This document shows, piece after piece, positions 43,771 to 53,257 of a stretch of 64,000 bases of DNA. The number at the start of each line of letters is the position of its first letter. Position 1 is the stretch's first letter. The stretch covers positions 94,876-158,875 of the forward strand of contig JBLWVL010000001.1 of the NCBI GenBank assembly GCA_048268485.1. The letters are read 5' to 3'. The position numbers and the translations under genes are program-made. A model generated the notes under the pieces. That model did no database searches and had not been told where the DNA came from. It saw only the letters and a list, made by a program, of their open reading frames with translations. This DNA comes from Oceanospirillum sp048268485 (GTDB lineage Bacteria > Pseudomonadota > Gammaproteobacteria > Pseudomonadales > Halomonadaceae).

Positions 43771-44148
43771 ATGCAAACAGAACAACTCAAGCAGCTGGTT
43801 ATAGACTCGCTGGAAGAGATGAAGGGTAACGATATTGTGGTGCTTGATGTTCAAGGCAACACCAGTGTTACTGACTTTATGGTTATCGCTAGTGGTACAT
43901 CCAACCGTCATGTGGCCTCCATGGCTAATAATGTGGTGGTGAATGTTAAGGAGCAGGGCGTTCGTCCGTTGGGCGTGGAAGGTCAGGCCGGTAGTGAGTG
44001 GGTTCTGGTAGACTTGGGGGATGTTGTTGTTCATATCATGCAGCCGGCAACCCGTCAGTTCTATGATCTTGAGCGCCTCTGGAGTGATTTGCCGGAAGAT
44101 ACTGCTTTAGAATCTGATATTCAGGAGTCGGCGGAGAGCCGCTCTTGA
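43771..44148 (+). CDS. rsfS: Ribosomal silencing factor RsfS
   Basis: Binds ribosomal protein L14 and blocks subunit joining when nutrients are short. The 125-residue protein has the family core GNDIVVLDVQGNTSVTDFMVIASG (key part SVTDFMVIASG), a GVEGQAGSEWVLVDLGDVVVHI stretch (key EWVLVDLGDVVVHI) and the RQFYDLERLW motif. The acidic C-terminal tail is long. Its stop overlaps the TTG start of rlmH (TTGA), so the two are coupled. Confidence 0.95.
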   Translation: MQTEQLKQLVIDSLEEMKGNDIVVLDVQGNTSVTDFMVIASGTSNRHVASMANNVVVNVKEQGVRPLGVEGQAGSEWVLVDLGDVVVHIMQPATRQFYDLERLWSDLPEDTALESDIQESAESRS

Positions 44149-44612
44149 GAGTCAAGCTTATTGCGGTGGGCACTAAAATGCCCAAGTGGGTAGAGCAAGG
44201 CTACGAAGAGTATGCCAAGCGCCTGCCCCGGGAGTTCTCTCTGGATTTGATAGAGATTGCTCCTGGTAATCGCGGTAAGAATGCTGATATTGAGCGTGCA
44301 ATCCGAAAAGAGGGTGAACTGATGATGTCTAAGATCAGTTCATCTGATCATGTTGTCGCTCTTGAAGTGTTTGGCAAAGCGTGGTCGACCGAGCAGCTGG
44401 CTAAAGAAGCTGAAGGTTGGCAGATGCTTGGTTGTGATGTTTGCTTACTGGTTGGTGGTCCGGAAGGACTTGCGCAGGAGTGTAAGCAAAGAGCAAATCA
44501 GCAATGGTCTTTATCGCCTCTCACACTGCCGCATCCTATGGTAAGAATTCTGTTAGCTGAGCAGGTTTATCGGGCCTGGAGTGTTATCCAAGGGCACCCC
44601 TATCATCGCTAA
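44145..44612 (+). CDS. rlmH: 23S rRNA pseudouridine-1915 N3-methyltransferase RlmH
   Basis: SPOUT-class methyltransferase acting on 23S rRNA position 1915. The 155-residue protein starts at a TTG that overlaps the rsfS stop, with GGAG 8 bases upstream. The family motifs KLIAVGTKMPKWVEQGYEEYA (core GTKMPKWVEQG), LEVFGKAWSTEQLA, LLVGGPEGL and the knot segment LTLPHPMVRILLAEQVYRAW (core LPHPMVR) are present. The rsfS-rlmH-mrdA-rodA order is highly conserved. Confidence 0.96.
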   Translation: MRVKLIAVGTKMPKWVEQGYEEYAKRLPREFSLDLIEIAPGNRGKNADIERAIRKEGELMMSKISSSDHVVALEVFGKAWSTEQLAKEAEGWQMLGCDVCLLVGGPEGLAQECKQRANQQWSLSPLTLPHPMVRILLAEQVYRAWSVIQGHPYHR

Positions 44613-44645
44613 AACTCTCATCTTTCCAGGAACGGTGATAACCGG

Positions 44646-46526
44646 ATGTCAGAAAAACGCACACTGAAAAACCTCGACCTTGAATTCCGTCTTTTCAAGG
44701 AAAGGATCTTTGTCGCTTTTGCCATCGTTATCCTCCTTGTTATGGTGCTTATTTCCCGTATGGTTTACCTGCAGGTATACCAATACGATGTCTATAGCAC
44801 CAAGTCTGATAAAAACAGAATGCACGTGCGGGCGATTCCTCCCACCCGAGGCCTTATTTTTGATGGCCAAGGGCATGTACTGGCAGAAAACCTACCCAGT
44901 TATAACCTGATGTTTGTTCGCGAACAGGCGAAAGATATCCAAAGTGTGCTGAGCACCCTGTCAGAAGTTCTTGAATTGAGTGAAGACCAGCAGAAAGAAA
45001 TGGCTGAGCAGGCTTATAGCCAGCGCAGACCGTTTCACTCTGCGCTTCTGTTGAGCCAGTTAACTGAAGAGCAGATCGCTAAAGTTTCCGTTAATCGTTA
45101 CCGTCTTCCAGGTGTTGAGATTGAAGCTCAGTTGATTCGCCATTACCCCTATGGCCCTATGACCGCTCATGTTTTGGGTTATGTTTCCCGTATCAGCGAG
45201 CAGGACCTTAAGAAAGTTGACCGTTCGCAGTACGCGGGGACTTACTATATGGGAAAGAGTGGAGTCGAGCGCCAGTATGAAGAGACCTTGCATGGGAAGG
45301 TGGGAGTTCAAACGGTTGAGACTAATGCCCGTGGCCGGGTTTTAAGTATTTTGGACGAGTCTTTGCCTGAGCCAGGGAAGTCTCTGACGCTACACCTTGA
45401 TGCGGATCTTCAATACGCTGCGATGCGGGCTTTATCGGGGTTTCGGGGTTCTATTGTCGCGATTGAGCCTAAAACAGGCGGTATCCTGGCGATCGCCAGT
45501 ACCCCAAGCTTTGACCCGAATTTGTTTGTTTCCGGTATTGACGGCAAGACCTATAAAGAACTGATCACCTCCCGTGATCTGCCTATGTTTAACCGTAGTA
45601 TCCGGGGGAATTACCCTCCAGCTTCAACCATTAAAGCCTTTATGGCAATTGCGGGGCTTGAGGAAGGGATTGTTACACAGGATTATACCATTGAAGATCC
45701 TGGCTGGTTCCAGCTACCGAATGATGACCGTTATTACCGTAACTGGAAGCGGATTGGGCATGGCACTGTTGATCTGAGAAAAGCGATTGTGGTTTCTAAC
45801 GATACTTACTTTTATAACCTGGCTTATAACTTAGGTATTGATCGCATTTATCCCTTTATGCAGCGCTTTGGGTTTGGTTTGAATACAGCATTGGATATAC
45901 CTCAGGCATCTCCGGGGCTTATGCCAAGTCGTGACTGGAAGCGGACTAAGCGGAAGTCTCCTTGGTTTCCTGGTGAAACCCTAAGTGTGGGTATTGGGCA
46001 GGGATATTGGCAGGCAACGCCTCTGCAGATTGCTACGTCAATGGCCGTATTAGCTAACAGAGGAAAGTGGGTGCAGCCCCGGCTGGTAAAAAGCATTGAC
46101 GGCAAGAAAGTGGTTACCAATAACAAAAAATCCCCCAAAGATATCGTTTTGTCCGATGAGCGCTATTGGGATATCGCCATCGAAGCTATGGTTGATGTTG
46201 TGCATAGTGGGACAGGAACGGCGCGGCGGATTGGTAAGCGGGTTGACTATATGATTGCAGGTAAAACCGGCACAGCCCAGGTCAAAAGTATTAAGCAAGA
46301 TGAAGTTTACGATGAAAGTAAGCTGGCTGAGCGACATCGGGACCATGCGATGTTTGCTGGTTTTGCTCCGGCACATGACCCTAAAATTGCACTGGCTGTG
46401 ATCGTTGAAAATGCAGGTAGTGGCAGTACGACAGCCGCACCTATTGCCCAGATGGTTTTTGATGCCTACCTGAAAAAAAAGCGCAACCTGAAGCCGGCTG
46501 AACCACCGGGCGGGAGAAAGCAGTGA
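44646..46526 (+). CDS. mrdA: Penicillin-binding protein 2 (MrdA)
   Basis: Transpeptidase of the elongasome, which crosslinks lateral-wall peptidoglycan together with RodA. The 626-residue protein has one N-terminal membrane helix (about 20-44), a pedestal domain, and a transpeptidase domain with the SxxK box STIK (Ser327-Lys330), an SND motif (VVSNDTYF) and the KTG box AGKTGTAQ. A C-terminal tail ends in basic residues. Its stop overlaps the GTG of rodA by 4 bases. Confidence 0.96.
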   Translation: MSEKRTLKNLDLEFRLFKERIFVAFAIVILLVMVLISRMVYLQVYQYDVYSTKSDKNRMHVRAIPPTRGLIFDGQGHVLAENLPSYNLMFVREQAKDIQSVLSTLSEVLELSEDQQKEMAEQAYSQRRPFHSALLLSQLTEEQIAKVSVNRYRLPGVEIEAQLIRHYPYGPMTAHVLGYVSRISEQDLKKVDRSQYAGTYYMGKSGVERQYEETLHGKVGVQTVETNARGRVLSILDESLPEPGKSLTLHLDADLQYAAMRALSGFRGSIVAIEPKTGGILAIASTPSFDPNLFVSGIDGKTYKELITSRDLPMFNRSIRGNYPPASTIKAFMAIAGLEEGIVTQDYTIEDPGWFQLPNDDRYYRNWKRIGHGTVDLRKAIVVSNDTYFYNLAYNLGIDRIYPFMQRFGFGLNTALDIPQASPGLMPSRDWKRTKRKSPWFPGETLSVGIGQGYWQATPLQIATSMAVLANRGKWVQPRLVKSIDGKKVVTNNKKSPKDIVLSDERYWDIAIEAMVDVVHSGTGTARRIGKRVDYMIAGKTGTAQVKSIKQDEVYDESKLAERHRDHAMFAGFAPAHDPKIALAVIVENAGSGSTTAAPIAQMVFDAYLKKKRNLKPAEPPGGRKQ

Positions 46527-47671
46527 GCACACGTGATTTCTTGCACCGGTTACCCGGTGCTGCCAATGCATTTCAGCGTCCTGCCGGTTGGCTGGAGCGA
46601 ATCCATATCGACTTTTGGATGCTGATGATCCTGTTTGTTCTTATCAGCTGCGGCCTTTTCGTGCTTTACAGTGCATCTGGTGAGAGTCTGCAAGACGTTG
46701 AACGTCAGGGAATGCGCTTTATCGTCGCTTTAGCGGGTATGTTCATTATTGCTCAGATCGAGCCTCGGCACCTGCAACGCTGGACTCCGGTTTTTTATTT
46801 AGCAGGAGCTATTCTTTTACTGGCTGTTTTACTGTTTGGTGTTGGGGCCAAGGGTGCGCAACGCTGGATTCAGATCCCTGGTATTGGTTTTCGCTTTCAG
46901 CCTTCGGAGGTTATGAAGCTGGCAATGCCGATGATGGTTGCCTGGTTTCTGGCAAACCGTCCTTTACCCCCAAGCTGGAAACATTTATTTGTTTCAGCTG
47001 TCATTATTGGGGTACCTGTCCTGATGATTGCCCGGCAGCCTGATTTAGGGACTTCGCTTTTGGTCGCTGCGGCGGCCATCTTCGTGGTGTTGTTAGCCGG
47101 CCTCAGCTGGAAACTAATTGGCGGTTTTATTGTGCTCGGAATTTCCGCATTACCTGCACTATGGTATGTGATGCATGATTACCAACGTCAGCGAGTACTG
47201 ACTTTTCTTAACCCGGAAATTGATCCTCTGGGCTCTGGTTGGAATATTATTCAGTCCAAAACAGCCATTGGTTCCGGTGGTATTTACGGAAAAGGTTGGC
47301 TTCATGGGACTCAGTCGCAATTAGAGTTTCTTCCAGAACGGCATACAGACTTTATTATTGCTGTACTGGCTGAGGAGTTTGGCCTGGTTGGTGTTGGCCT
47401 GATTTTAATTGCCTATCTTGCGATTATTGGTCGTGGGCTTTTTATTGCGCTAAACGCCCAGGATACCTACGGTCGGTTGGTGGCTGGCAGTATTACACTG
47501 ACATTTTTTGTCTATGTGTTTGTGAATATAGGTATGGTCAGTGGATTGTTACCAGTAGTGGGGGTTCCGTTACCTCTGGTCAGTTATGGTGGTACTTCTA
47601 TTGTTACTTTGATGGCTGGGTTTGGGATTCTGATGTCGATTCACACCCATCGAAGCTTAGTCAGAAAATAG
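46523..47671 (+). CDS. mrdB: Peptidoglycan glycosyltransferase RodA (MrdB)
   Basis: SEDS-family glycosyltransferase that polymerises lipid II for the lateral wall in complex with PBP2. The 382-residue protein has about ten helices. Family marks are GAKGAQRWIQIPGIGFRFQPSE (core RFQPSE), the long loop with WNIIQSKTAIGSGGIYGKGW (core QSKTAIGSGG) and FLPERHTDFI, which carries the essential aspartate region. Start is GTG at 46523 within the mrdA stop (GTGA). Confidence 0.96.
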   Translation: MSTRDFLHRLPGAANAFQRPAGWLERIHIDFWMLMILFVLISCGLFVLYSASGESLQDVERQGMRFIVALAGMFIIAQIEPRHLQRWTPVFYLAGAILLLAVLLFGVGAKGAQRWIQIPGIGFRFQPSEVMKLAMPMMVAWFLANRPLPPSWKHLFVSAVIIGVPVLMIARQPDLGTSLLVAAAAIFVVLLAGLSWKLIGGFIVLGISALPALWYVMHDYQRQRVLTFLNPEIDPLGSGWNIIQSKTAIGSGGIYGKGWLHGTQSQLEFLPERHTDFIIAVLAEEFGLVGVGLILIAYLAIIGRGLFIALNAQDTYGRLVAGSITLTFFVYVFVNIGMVSGLLPVVGVPLPLVSYGGTSIVTLMAGFGILMSIHTHRSLVRK

Positions 47672-47771
47672 TCTCCCAGAGTTCTGAGAGAAGAATAATG
47701 TTTTTTATTTGCTTGTTTTTGTTAGAGTGCAAAACATACAAACAGGCTCATTCAGTTTTGGACGTGATAGC

Positions 47772-48818
47772 ATGAGATATCTGATGAATATCAAAACCAC
47801 TTTTTATCGTTGGCTTGGACGTAGCTCCGTCGCAGCGTTGGCTTTTGTTCCGATAGGCTGTGCGACCGCAAATACACAGGAGCAGCCAGCGCAAACTGAA
47901 TATGAGCGGAGTGTGCTGATTGAAGACTTTGTTACCGAAATGGTTCGTGAACACGGCTTTACGCCATCTGCCTTGAAAGCTGTTCTGGATAAAGCAGAGA
48001 AGAAGCAGAGTATTTTGGATGCGATCTCCCGGCCGGCTGAAAAGACGCTGGAATGGAAAGATTATCGCAAGATTTTTATTACTGATAAGCGTATTCGTGG
48101 CGGTGTACACTTTATGCGTAAACATCGGGCCGTTCTTGAACGTGCTGAAATGGTCTACGGTGTCCCGAAAGAGATTATCACTGCGATTATCGGTGTTGAG
48201 ACCTACTATGGACGCATGGCTGGTAATTATCGGGTTGTTGATGCTTTAAGTACTTTGGCCTTTGATTACCCTCCTCGTGCTGAGTTTTTCCGTGGCCAGC
48301 TGGAAGAGTATTTTATTCTGGCACGTGAGGAGAATATTGATCCCTTGTCTATTAAAGGCTCCTACGCGGGAGCTATGGGATATGGCCAGTTTATCCCAAG
48401 CAGTTATCGCAATTTTGCTGTTGACTTTGATGGTGATCATAAGCGTGATATCTGGAATAACCCAACGGATGCCATCGGCAGTGTTGCTAATTATTTCAAA
48501 GAGCACCACTGGCAGACAGGTGAGCCTGTTGTTGTTCCGGCTGCCGTTCAGGGGGACGCTTATAAAGAATTCGTTAATGTCAGTCTGAAGCCGAAACTTT
48601 CAGTTCAGGAGTTAGCTGAAAAAGGGTTTACGCCAAGGGATCGTCGCCGCTATTCCGGCATGGCCACAGCTATGGAGCTACAGGGTGAAAAGGGTGTTGA
48701 GCACTGGTTGGGGCTCAGGAATTTTTATGTGATCACACGCTATAATCACAGCAAGCTTTATGCGATGGCTGTGTATCAGTTAAGTCAGAAAATAAAGCAA
48801 GCTGACCAGCAGGGATAG
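47772..48818 (+). CDS. mltB: Lytic murein transglycosylase B (MltB)
   Basis: Family 103 lytic transglycosylase that cleaves glycan strands, leaving 1,6-anhydro ends. The 348-residue protein has an N-terminal export signal ending in VPIGC, a probable lipoprotein cleavage site although the -3 residue is unusual, so outer-membrane anchoring is likely. The catalytic glutamate lies in IIGVETYYGRMAGNYRV (core GVETYYG), and AGAMGYGQFIPSSY and DFDGDHKRDIW complete the family pattern. ATG 47772 is preferred; ATG 47784 is also possible. It sits between rodA and rlpA. Confidence 0.92.
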   Translation: MRYLMNIKTTFYRWLGRSSVAALAFVPIGCATANTQEQPAQTEYERSVLIEDFVTEMVREHGFTPSALKAVLDKAEKKQSILDAISRPAEKTLEWKDYRKIFITDKRIRGGVHFMRKHRAVLERAEMVYGVPKEIITAIIGVETYYGRMAGNYRVVDALSTLAFDYPPRAEFFRGQLEEYFILAREENIDPLSIKGSYAGAMGYGQFIPSSYRNFAVDFDGDHKRDIWNNPTDAIGSVANYFKEHHWQTGEPVVVPAAVQGDAYKEFVNVSLKPKLSVQELAEKGFTPRDRRRYSGMATAMELQGEKGVEHWLGLRNFYVITRYNHSKLYAMAVYQLSQKIKQADQQG

Positions 48819-48832
48819 GTGGGATAAAGTCG

Positions 48833-49687
48833 ATGACAGTCAGATTAATCTCTGTATCTGTAAATCAGAGGCAGGTGTTACGCCGGTATTATGGTGTTTT
48901 GTTTACTCTGCTGGCTTTTGTGGCTGGCTGTAGCATGTCGCCTTCCGGGTCACGCTATGAACTCCAGCAGGACGCTGCACCGGATGATGTTTTTGATATG
49001 AACAAAATCAAAGACCTGGATCCGGTTTATGAGCCTCCCAGCCCAGCCGGAAATAGATCACCTTATTCTGTCTGGGGAAAAAGCTATACCGTACTGCCAT
49101 CCAGTAAAGGGTATAAGGCTGAAGGTATCGCTTCCTGGTATGGTAAAAAGTTTCATGGGTATCACACGTCGAATGGCGAGGTTTATGATATGTATCAGCT
49201 GTCTGCTGCTCATAAAAGCTTGCCTCTCCCTTCCTATGTTCTGGTAACTCATCTGACTAACGGAAAGCAGGTTCTTGTTCGGGTTAATGACCGGGGCCCC
49301 TTTCATGATGATCGGGTTATTGATCTTTCCTATGCTGCTGCAGCCCGCCTTGATATGTTGGCAACAGGTACTGCCCCTGTCAGGATTGAGGCCATCGATC
49401 CTGTGAAGTGGAACAGCGGTATTGATCCTTTGATTAATCAGCTTCAACCACCAGTTCTTGTTCAGGTTGCTGCAATGAGCAAATCTGAATCTGCACTCAG
49501 TCTTGGGCAACAGCTAGAAGAGGGGACAGGTCAGGCGATGAAGGTTCTTCCTGCTCAGGTGAACGGACGGTTGTTGTACAAAGTTCAGCTGGGTCCTGTT
49601 GAATCCCGTCCTGAGCTTCAGCGCTTGATTCATCAGTTGGCAGAAGATGGTTTTGTCAGGCCAATTATCATTCCGGTTCCTCGGTAA
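48833..49687 (+). CDS. rlpA: Rare lipoprotein A, septal lytic transglycosylase RlpA
   Basis: Outer-membrane lipoprotein that acts on denuded glycan at the septum. The 284-residue protein has a lipobox LAFVAGC near residue 33, a double-psi beta-barrel domain (about 93-185) with GIASWYGKKFHGYHTSNGE (core ASWYGKKFHG), SAAHKSLPLPSYVLVTHL-type sequence and VNDRGPFHDDRVIDLS, and a C-terminal SPOR domain (about 208-282) for septal targeting. It starts 14 bases after mltB, so the two are co-transcribed. Confidence 0.94.
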   Translation: MTVRLISVSVNQRQVLRRYYGVLFTLLAFVAGCSMSPSGSRYELQQDAAPDDVFDMNKIKDLDPVYEPPSPAGNRSPYSVWGKSYTVLPSSKGYKAEGIASWYGKKFHGYHTSNGEVYDMYQLSAAHKSLPLPSYVLVTHLTNGKQVLVRVNDRGPFHDDRVIDLSYAAAARLDMLATGTAPVRIEAIDPVKWNSGIDPLINQLQPPVLVQVAAMSKSESALSLGQQLEEGTGQAMKVLPAQVNGRLLYKVQLGPVESRPELQRLIHQLAEDGFVRPIIIPVPR

Positions 49688-49870
49688 GTGCCAGAATGAA
49701 CTTTGATCTGGTTAGTTAGTCTGATTGGACGTATTTATGCTCCGTTGTGGTGCTAGGTGCGCTTTTGGTACGGCATGGTATACTTGCCGGTTTTAATAGC
49801 ATTGCTCTTTTTTGGGGCGATGGTCATACACGCAGTATCCTGCATTTTAAAAGGTTAAGAGTTAGTCATC

Positions 49871-51037
49871 ATGAGGATTTTCAGACAAATTCGTGCAAAA
49901 GCAGTGGTTATCTTCTCGATTCTGGGGCTTCTATTATCGGTGACAGCCCAGGCAGCTCTGATACCCGCTCCGCCGAAGCTTGCTGCTAAATCCTATATTT
50001 TGATCGATGCTGATAGCGGCCGTGTGCTGGTAGAGCATAATGCAGACAAACAACTCCCCCCTGCCAGTTTGACTAAAATGATGACGGCTTACCTGGTTGA
50101 GTCTGAGGTTTCCAAAGGCAATCTTAGCCCTGAGGATAAAGTGCGGGTTAGTGTTAAGGCCTGGAAAGCACCAGGTTCTCGTATGTTTATCAAAGAAGGG
50201 GACTTTGTTGTTATCGAAGACCTGCTTAAAGGCATTATTATTCAGTCTGGTAATGATGCCAGTATTGCCGTTGCTGAACATATTGGTGGTAGTGAGGAAG
50301 CCTTTGCTGACCTGATGACTCAGCATGCGCAGATGATGGGGATGAAAAATACTCAGTTTCTGAATGCTACCGGCTTGCCAGGTAAGGGGCATTACTCTAC
50401 TGCTCATGACTTGGCGATTTTGGCCAACCGTATTATTAAGGACTTCCCGGATCTGTATAGCGTCTACTCGCAACAGTATTTTACCTATAATGGTATTCGA
50501 CAGGCGAACCGTAACCGTCTGTTGTGGCGTGATAAATCTGTTGACGGTCTGAAAACAGGCCACACTGATGAGGCTGGCTACTGCCTTGTTTCTTCAGCAA
50601 AACGCGGTGACATGCGGCTGATCTCTGTGGTTATGGGAACCAGTAGTGAAGAAGCGCGTGCCCGTGAGAGTCAGAAATTACTGGCTTATGGTTTTCGTTA
50701 CTTTGAAACACTGGAGCCCTATTCCGCCGGAACGGTACTGAATGAACCTAAAGTTTGGGGCGGTCAGCAGCCCGATGTAAAATTGGGTATCCGTGAAAAC
50801 CTGAATATTACAATCCCTCGTGGGCAGGCTAAACGGCTTACCGCTAAACTTAATGTTAATAAAGTGATTAAAGCGCCGGTTACTGAAGGGCAGTCGATGG
50901 GGGTGCTTCAGATTAGTCTTGATGGCGAGGTTTTAGCAGAGCGTCCTTTGGTTGCTTTAGAGTCTGTTGAGCAAGGTGGCTTTTTCAAACGCCTTTGGGA
51001 CAGTATCGTGCTATTTTTTAAAGGACTTCTGGACTAG
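49871..51037 (+). CDS. dacA: D-alanyl-D-alanine carboxypeptidase DacA (PBP5/6 type)
   Basis: Trims the terminal D-Ala from peptidoglycan stem peptides and so limits crosslinking. The 388-residue protein has a signal peptide (about 1-28, ending AQA), the SxxK box SLTK (Ser66-Lys69), the SGN motif (QSGND) and the KTG box (LKTGHTDEAG). A C-terminal beta-domain is followed by an amphipathic helix (FFKRLWDSIVLFFKGLL) that anchors it to the outer face of the inner membrane. A structured intergenic region follows. Confidence 0.95.
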   Translation: MRIFRQIRAKAVVIFSILGLLLSVTAQAALIPAPPKLAAKSYILIDADSGRVLVEHNADKQLPPASLTKMMTAYLVESEVSKGNLSPEDKVRVSVKAWKAPGSRMFIKEGDFVVIEDLLKGIIIQSGNDASIAVAEHIGGSEEAFADLMTQHAQMMGMKNTQFLNATGLPGKGHYSTAHDLAILANRIIKDFPDLYSVYSQQYFTYNGIRQANRNRLLWRDKSVDGLKTGHTDEAGYCLVSSAKRGDMRLISVVMGTSSEEARARESQKLLAYGFRYFETLEPYSAGTVLNEPKVWGGQQPDVKLGIRENLNITIPRGQAKRLTAKLNVNKVIKAPVTEGQSMGVLQISLDGEVLAERPLVALESVEQGGFFKRLWDSIVLFFKGLLD

Positions 51038-51098
51038 AAATCTAAACCTGATGCCCATATATCTATCGGTAAGTAATTCAGGTTGTTAAATGATAAAG

Positions 51099-51204
51099 AC
51101 CAACTGGATAAGTTGGTTAAAACCAAAGACAATAAGGGTCTTTGGTTGACTGTTGATGCCGGTCTGCTACCGGCTTAGAGGACGGGGCCCTGAGGCCCCG
51201 TTTT
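51099..51204 (+). other. Four tandem hairpins between dacA and ybeD
   Basis: Four consecutive perfect stems fill this 105-base stretch: accaact/agttggt (51099-51117), aaccaaagac/gtctttggtt (51121-51147), gccggt/accggc (51158-51174) and acggggcc/ggccccgt (51182-51201), the last followed by TTTT. The final stem looks like an intrinsic terminator for dacA. The three before it are more than termination needs and suggest a structured RNA or leader. Confidence 0.7.
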
Positions 51205-51266
51205 GCTATTTAAAGATAGTCTGGGAAGCAAACCTCAGGCTATTACAAGTTTCAAAGGTTTGGACT

Positions 51267-51539
51267 ATGAGTAATCAGCAAGAAGCACCTAAAATTGAAT
51301 TTCCCTGTGATTATCCGATTAAGGTTATGGGTCGTGCTGGTCATGATTTTCGTCAGGTTGTGCTTGATGTGATGGAAATTCATGCGCCGGGGTTTGACCA
51401 GACACAAGTTGACGTCATCGAAAGCAGTGGCGGTAAATTTCAGTCGGTACGTGTCACTATTACGGCAACAGGTGAACCTCAGTTAAAGTCTATATATGAA
51501 GACCTGAAGGCTACAGGTCGTGTCCAGATGGTACTCTAA
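51267..51539 (+). CDS. ybeD: YbeD family protein (DUF493)
   Basis: Small cytoplasmic protein of 90 residues with an ACT-like fold expected for DUF493. IEFPCDYPIKVMGRAG, the family opening, and SSGGKFQSVRVTITATGE (core GGKFQSVRVTI) are visible. In E. coli and Pseudomonas it sits between dacA and lipB, as here, but its role is not established; a regulatory link to lipoate genes has only been guessed from position. ATG at 51267 is chosen as it gives the family N-terminus; the frame runs further upstream through the hairpin region. Confidence 0.9.
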   Translation: MSNQQEAPKIEFPCDYPIKVMGRAGHDFRQVVLDVMEIHAPGFDQTQVDVIESSGGKFQSVRVTITATGEPQLKSIYEDLKATGRVQMVL

Positions 51540-51548
51540 GGGGTGACT

Positions 51549-52223
51549 TTGAGCGATCAGAAAAGAGAGGCGCCTCCAGTTAAAGTGTGTTATCTGGGGT
51601 TGGTCCCTTATGAAGAAACCTGGCAGAAAATGCAGGCATATACGAATATCCGGACTCCATCAGACCCGGATCAGATATGGATTCTGGAGCACCCACCGGT
51701 TTTTACTCAGGGATTAGCGGGTAAAGATGAGCATCTCCTGGCTCCTGGTGATATACCTGTCGTTCAGGTTGATCGTGGAGGGCAGGTGACTTTTCATGGC
51801 CCGGGGCAATTAGTGGTTTACCTGCTGCTGGATGTTAAGCGTTTAGGGACTGGTGTTCGTCAGCTGGTTACTCTGATGGAAAACTCAGTGGTGGAAAGCC
51901 TTAAGCAGGCTGGAGTGAGTGCTTATCCTAAGCCGGATGCTCCTGGGGTTTATGTCCAGGTTGAAGGTGAAGAGTGCAAGATCGCCTCTCTGGGGCTTCG
52001 TATTAGACGGGGCTGCTCCTTCCATGGTTTGGCTTTTAATCTGGATATGGATACTACGCCATTTTTAAGGATCAACCCCTGCGGTTATCAGGGATTGAGA
52101 ATGACACAGCTTAAAGAAGTTGCGCCTCAGGTTACCCCTGAGCAAGCAACACAGTGGGTTCTGAATCACCTTATCGAGGGATTGGGGAATCCGACTATCA
52201 CAGAACAGAAGGGGCTGGATTAG
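51549..52223 (+). CDS. lipB: Octanoyl-[ACP]:protein octanoyltransferase LipB
   Basis: Moves octanoate from acyl carrier protein to lipoyl domains, the first step of lipoate synthesis. Motifs are RGGQVTFHGPGQLVVYLLLD (core GGQVTFHGPGQ), the catalytic lysine in CKIASLGLRIRRG and the catalytic cysteine in INPCGYQGL. A TTG at 51549 is chosen because AAGGGG lies about 5 bases upstream; a GTG at 51543 in the same frame adds two residues and is the alternative. It ends 3 bases before lipA and serves the PDH E2 encoded at 59119. Confidence 0.94.
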   Translation: MSDQKREAPPVKVCYLGLVPYEETWQKMQAYTNIRTPSDPDQIWILEHPPVFTQGLAGKDEHLLAPGDIPVVQVDRGGQVTFHGPGQLVVYLLLDVKRLGTGVRQLVTLMENSVVESLKQAGVSAYPKPDAPGVYVQVEGEECKIASLGLRIRRGCSFHGLAFNLDMDTTPFLRINPCGYQGLRMTQLKEVAPQVTPEQATQWVLNHLIEGLGNPTITEQKGLD

Positions 52224-52226
52224 TCT

Positions 52227-53252
52227 ATGAGTGATACGCGCTCACAATTCGTTGATGCAATGGCCGATGTAAGTGAAAGCAAGGGCCAGAAAGTGGTGAA
52301 GAAAACCGGTAAAGTTGAGCAGGGTGTTAAACTGCGCGGTGCCGATAAAACGGATCGAATTCCGGTGAAGATCATCCCAACAGAAGAGATCCCCCGTAAG
52401 CCTGAATGGCTGAAAGTGCGCATGTATGCCACTCCGGAAGTTCGCCGTATCAAGGATACTCTGCGTACCCGTAAGCTGCATACTGTATGTGAAGAGGCTG
52501 CCTGCCCGAACCTGGGTGAGTGCTTCAATGGTGGTACGGCAACCTTTATGATTATGGGGGATATCTGTACCCGTCGTTGTCCTTTCTGCGATGTGGCTCA
52601 TGGACGCCCCAATGCTTTGAATCAGGATGAGCCCAGGGAGCTGGCCGAAGCCATTGCCGATATGCGTCTGAAATACGTGGTGATTACCTCTGTGGATCGT
52701 GATGATTTACGTGATGGCGGTGCTCAGCATTTTGCCGACTGTATCTCTGAAACCCGCAAGCGTATGGATAGTATTGAGATTGAGGTTCTGGTACCGGATT
52801 TCCGCGGTCGTATGGATGTTGCCCTGGATATTCTGCAACAGACGCCACCGGATGTATTCAACCACAACCTGGAGACGGTGCCGGCACTTTATCGCAAAGT
52901 ACGTCCGGGTGCTGACTATCAGTGGTCCCTGGATCTGCTTAAACAGTATAAAGAGCGCTGTCCGAATGTGCTGACAAAGTCAGGCCTGATGTTAGGCGTT
53001 GGTGAGACAAAGGAAGAAGTGGTTGAGGTGATGAAAGACCTGCGTGCCCATAATGTCGATATGCTGACGTTGGGGCAATATATGCAGCCTTCCAAGAACC
53101 ATCTGGCAATCGACCGTTGGGTTCATCCTGATGAATTCGATGAGTTACGTGTGATCGCTGAAGGGCTGGGCTTTAAGCATGTCGCGTCGGGTCCTCTGGT
53201 TCGTTCCTCGTATCATGCTGATAAACAAGCTCATGGCGAAACCGTTAAGTAG
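52227..53252 (+). CDS. lipA: Lipoyl synthase LipA
   Basis: Radical SAM enzyme that inserts two sulfurs into protein-bound octanoyl chains to make lipoate. The 341-residue protein has the auxiliary cluster motif CEEAACPNLGEC, the radical SAM motif CTRRCPFC, and the C-terminal RSSYHAD that ligates the auxiliary cluster. All cysteines expected are present. It follows lipB by 3 bases and is closed by a terminator at 53258. Confidence 0.97.
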   Translation: MSDTRSQFVDAMADVSESKGQKVVKKTGKVEQGVKLRGADKTDRIPVKIIPTEEIPRKPEWLKVRMYATPEVRRIKDTLRTRKLHTVCEEAACPNLGECFNGGTATFMIMGDICTRRCPFCDVAHGRPNALNQDEPRELAEAIADMRLKYVVITSVDRDDLRDGGAQHFADCISETRKRMDSIEIEVLVPDFRGRMDVALDILQQTPPDVFNHNLETVPALYRKVRPGADYQWSLDLLKQYKERCPNVLTKSGLMLGVGETKEEVVEVMKDLRAHNVDMLTLGQYMQPSKNHLAIDRWVHPDEFDELRVIAEGLGFKHVASGPLVRSSYHADKQAHGETVK

Positions 53253-53257
53253 CACAG

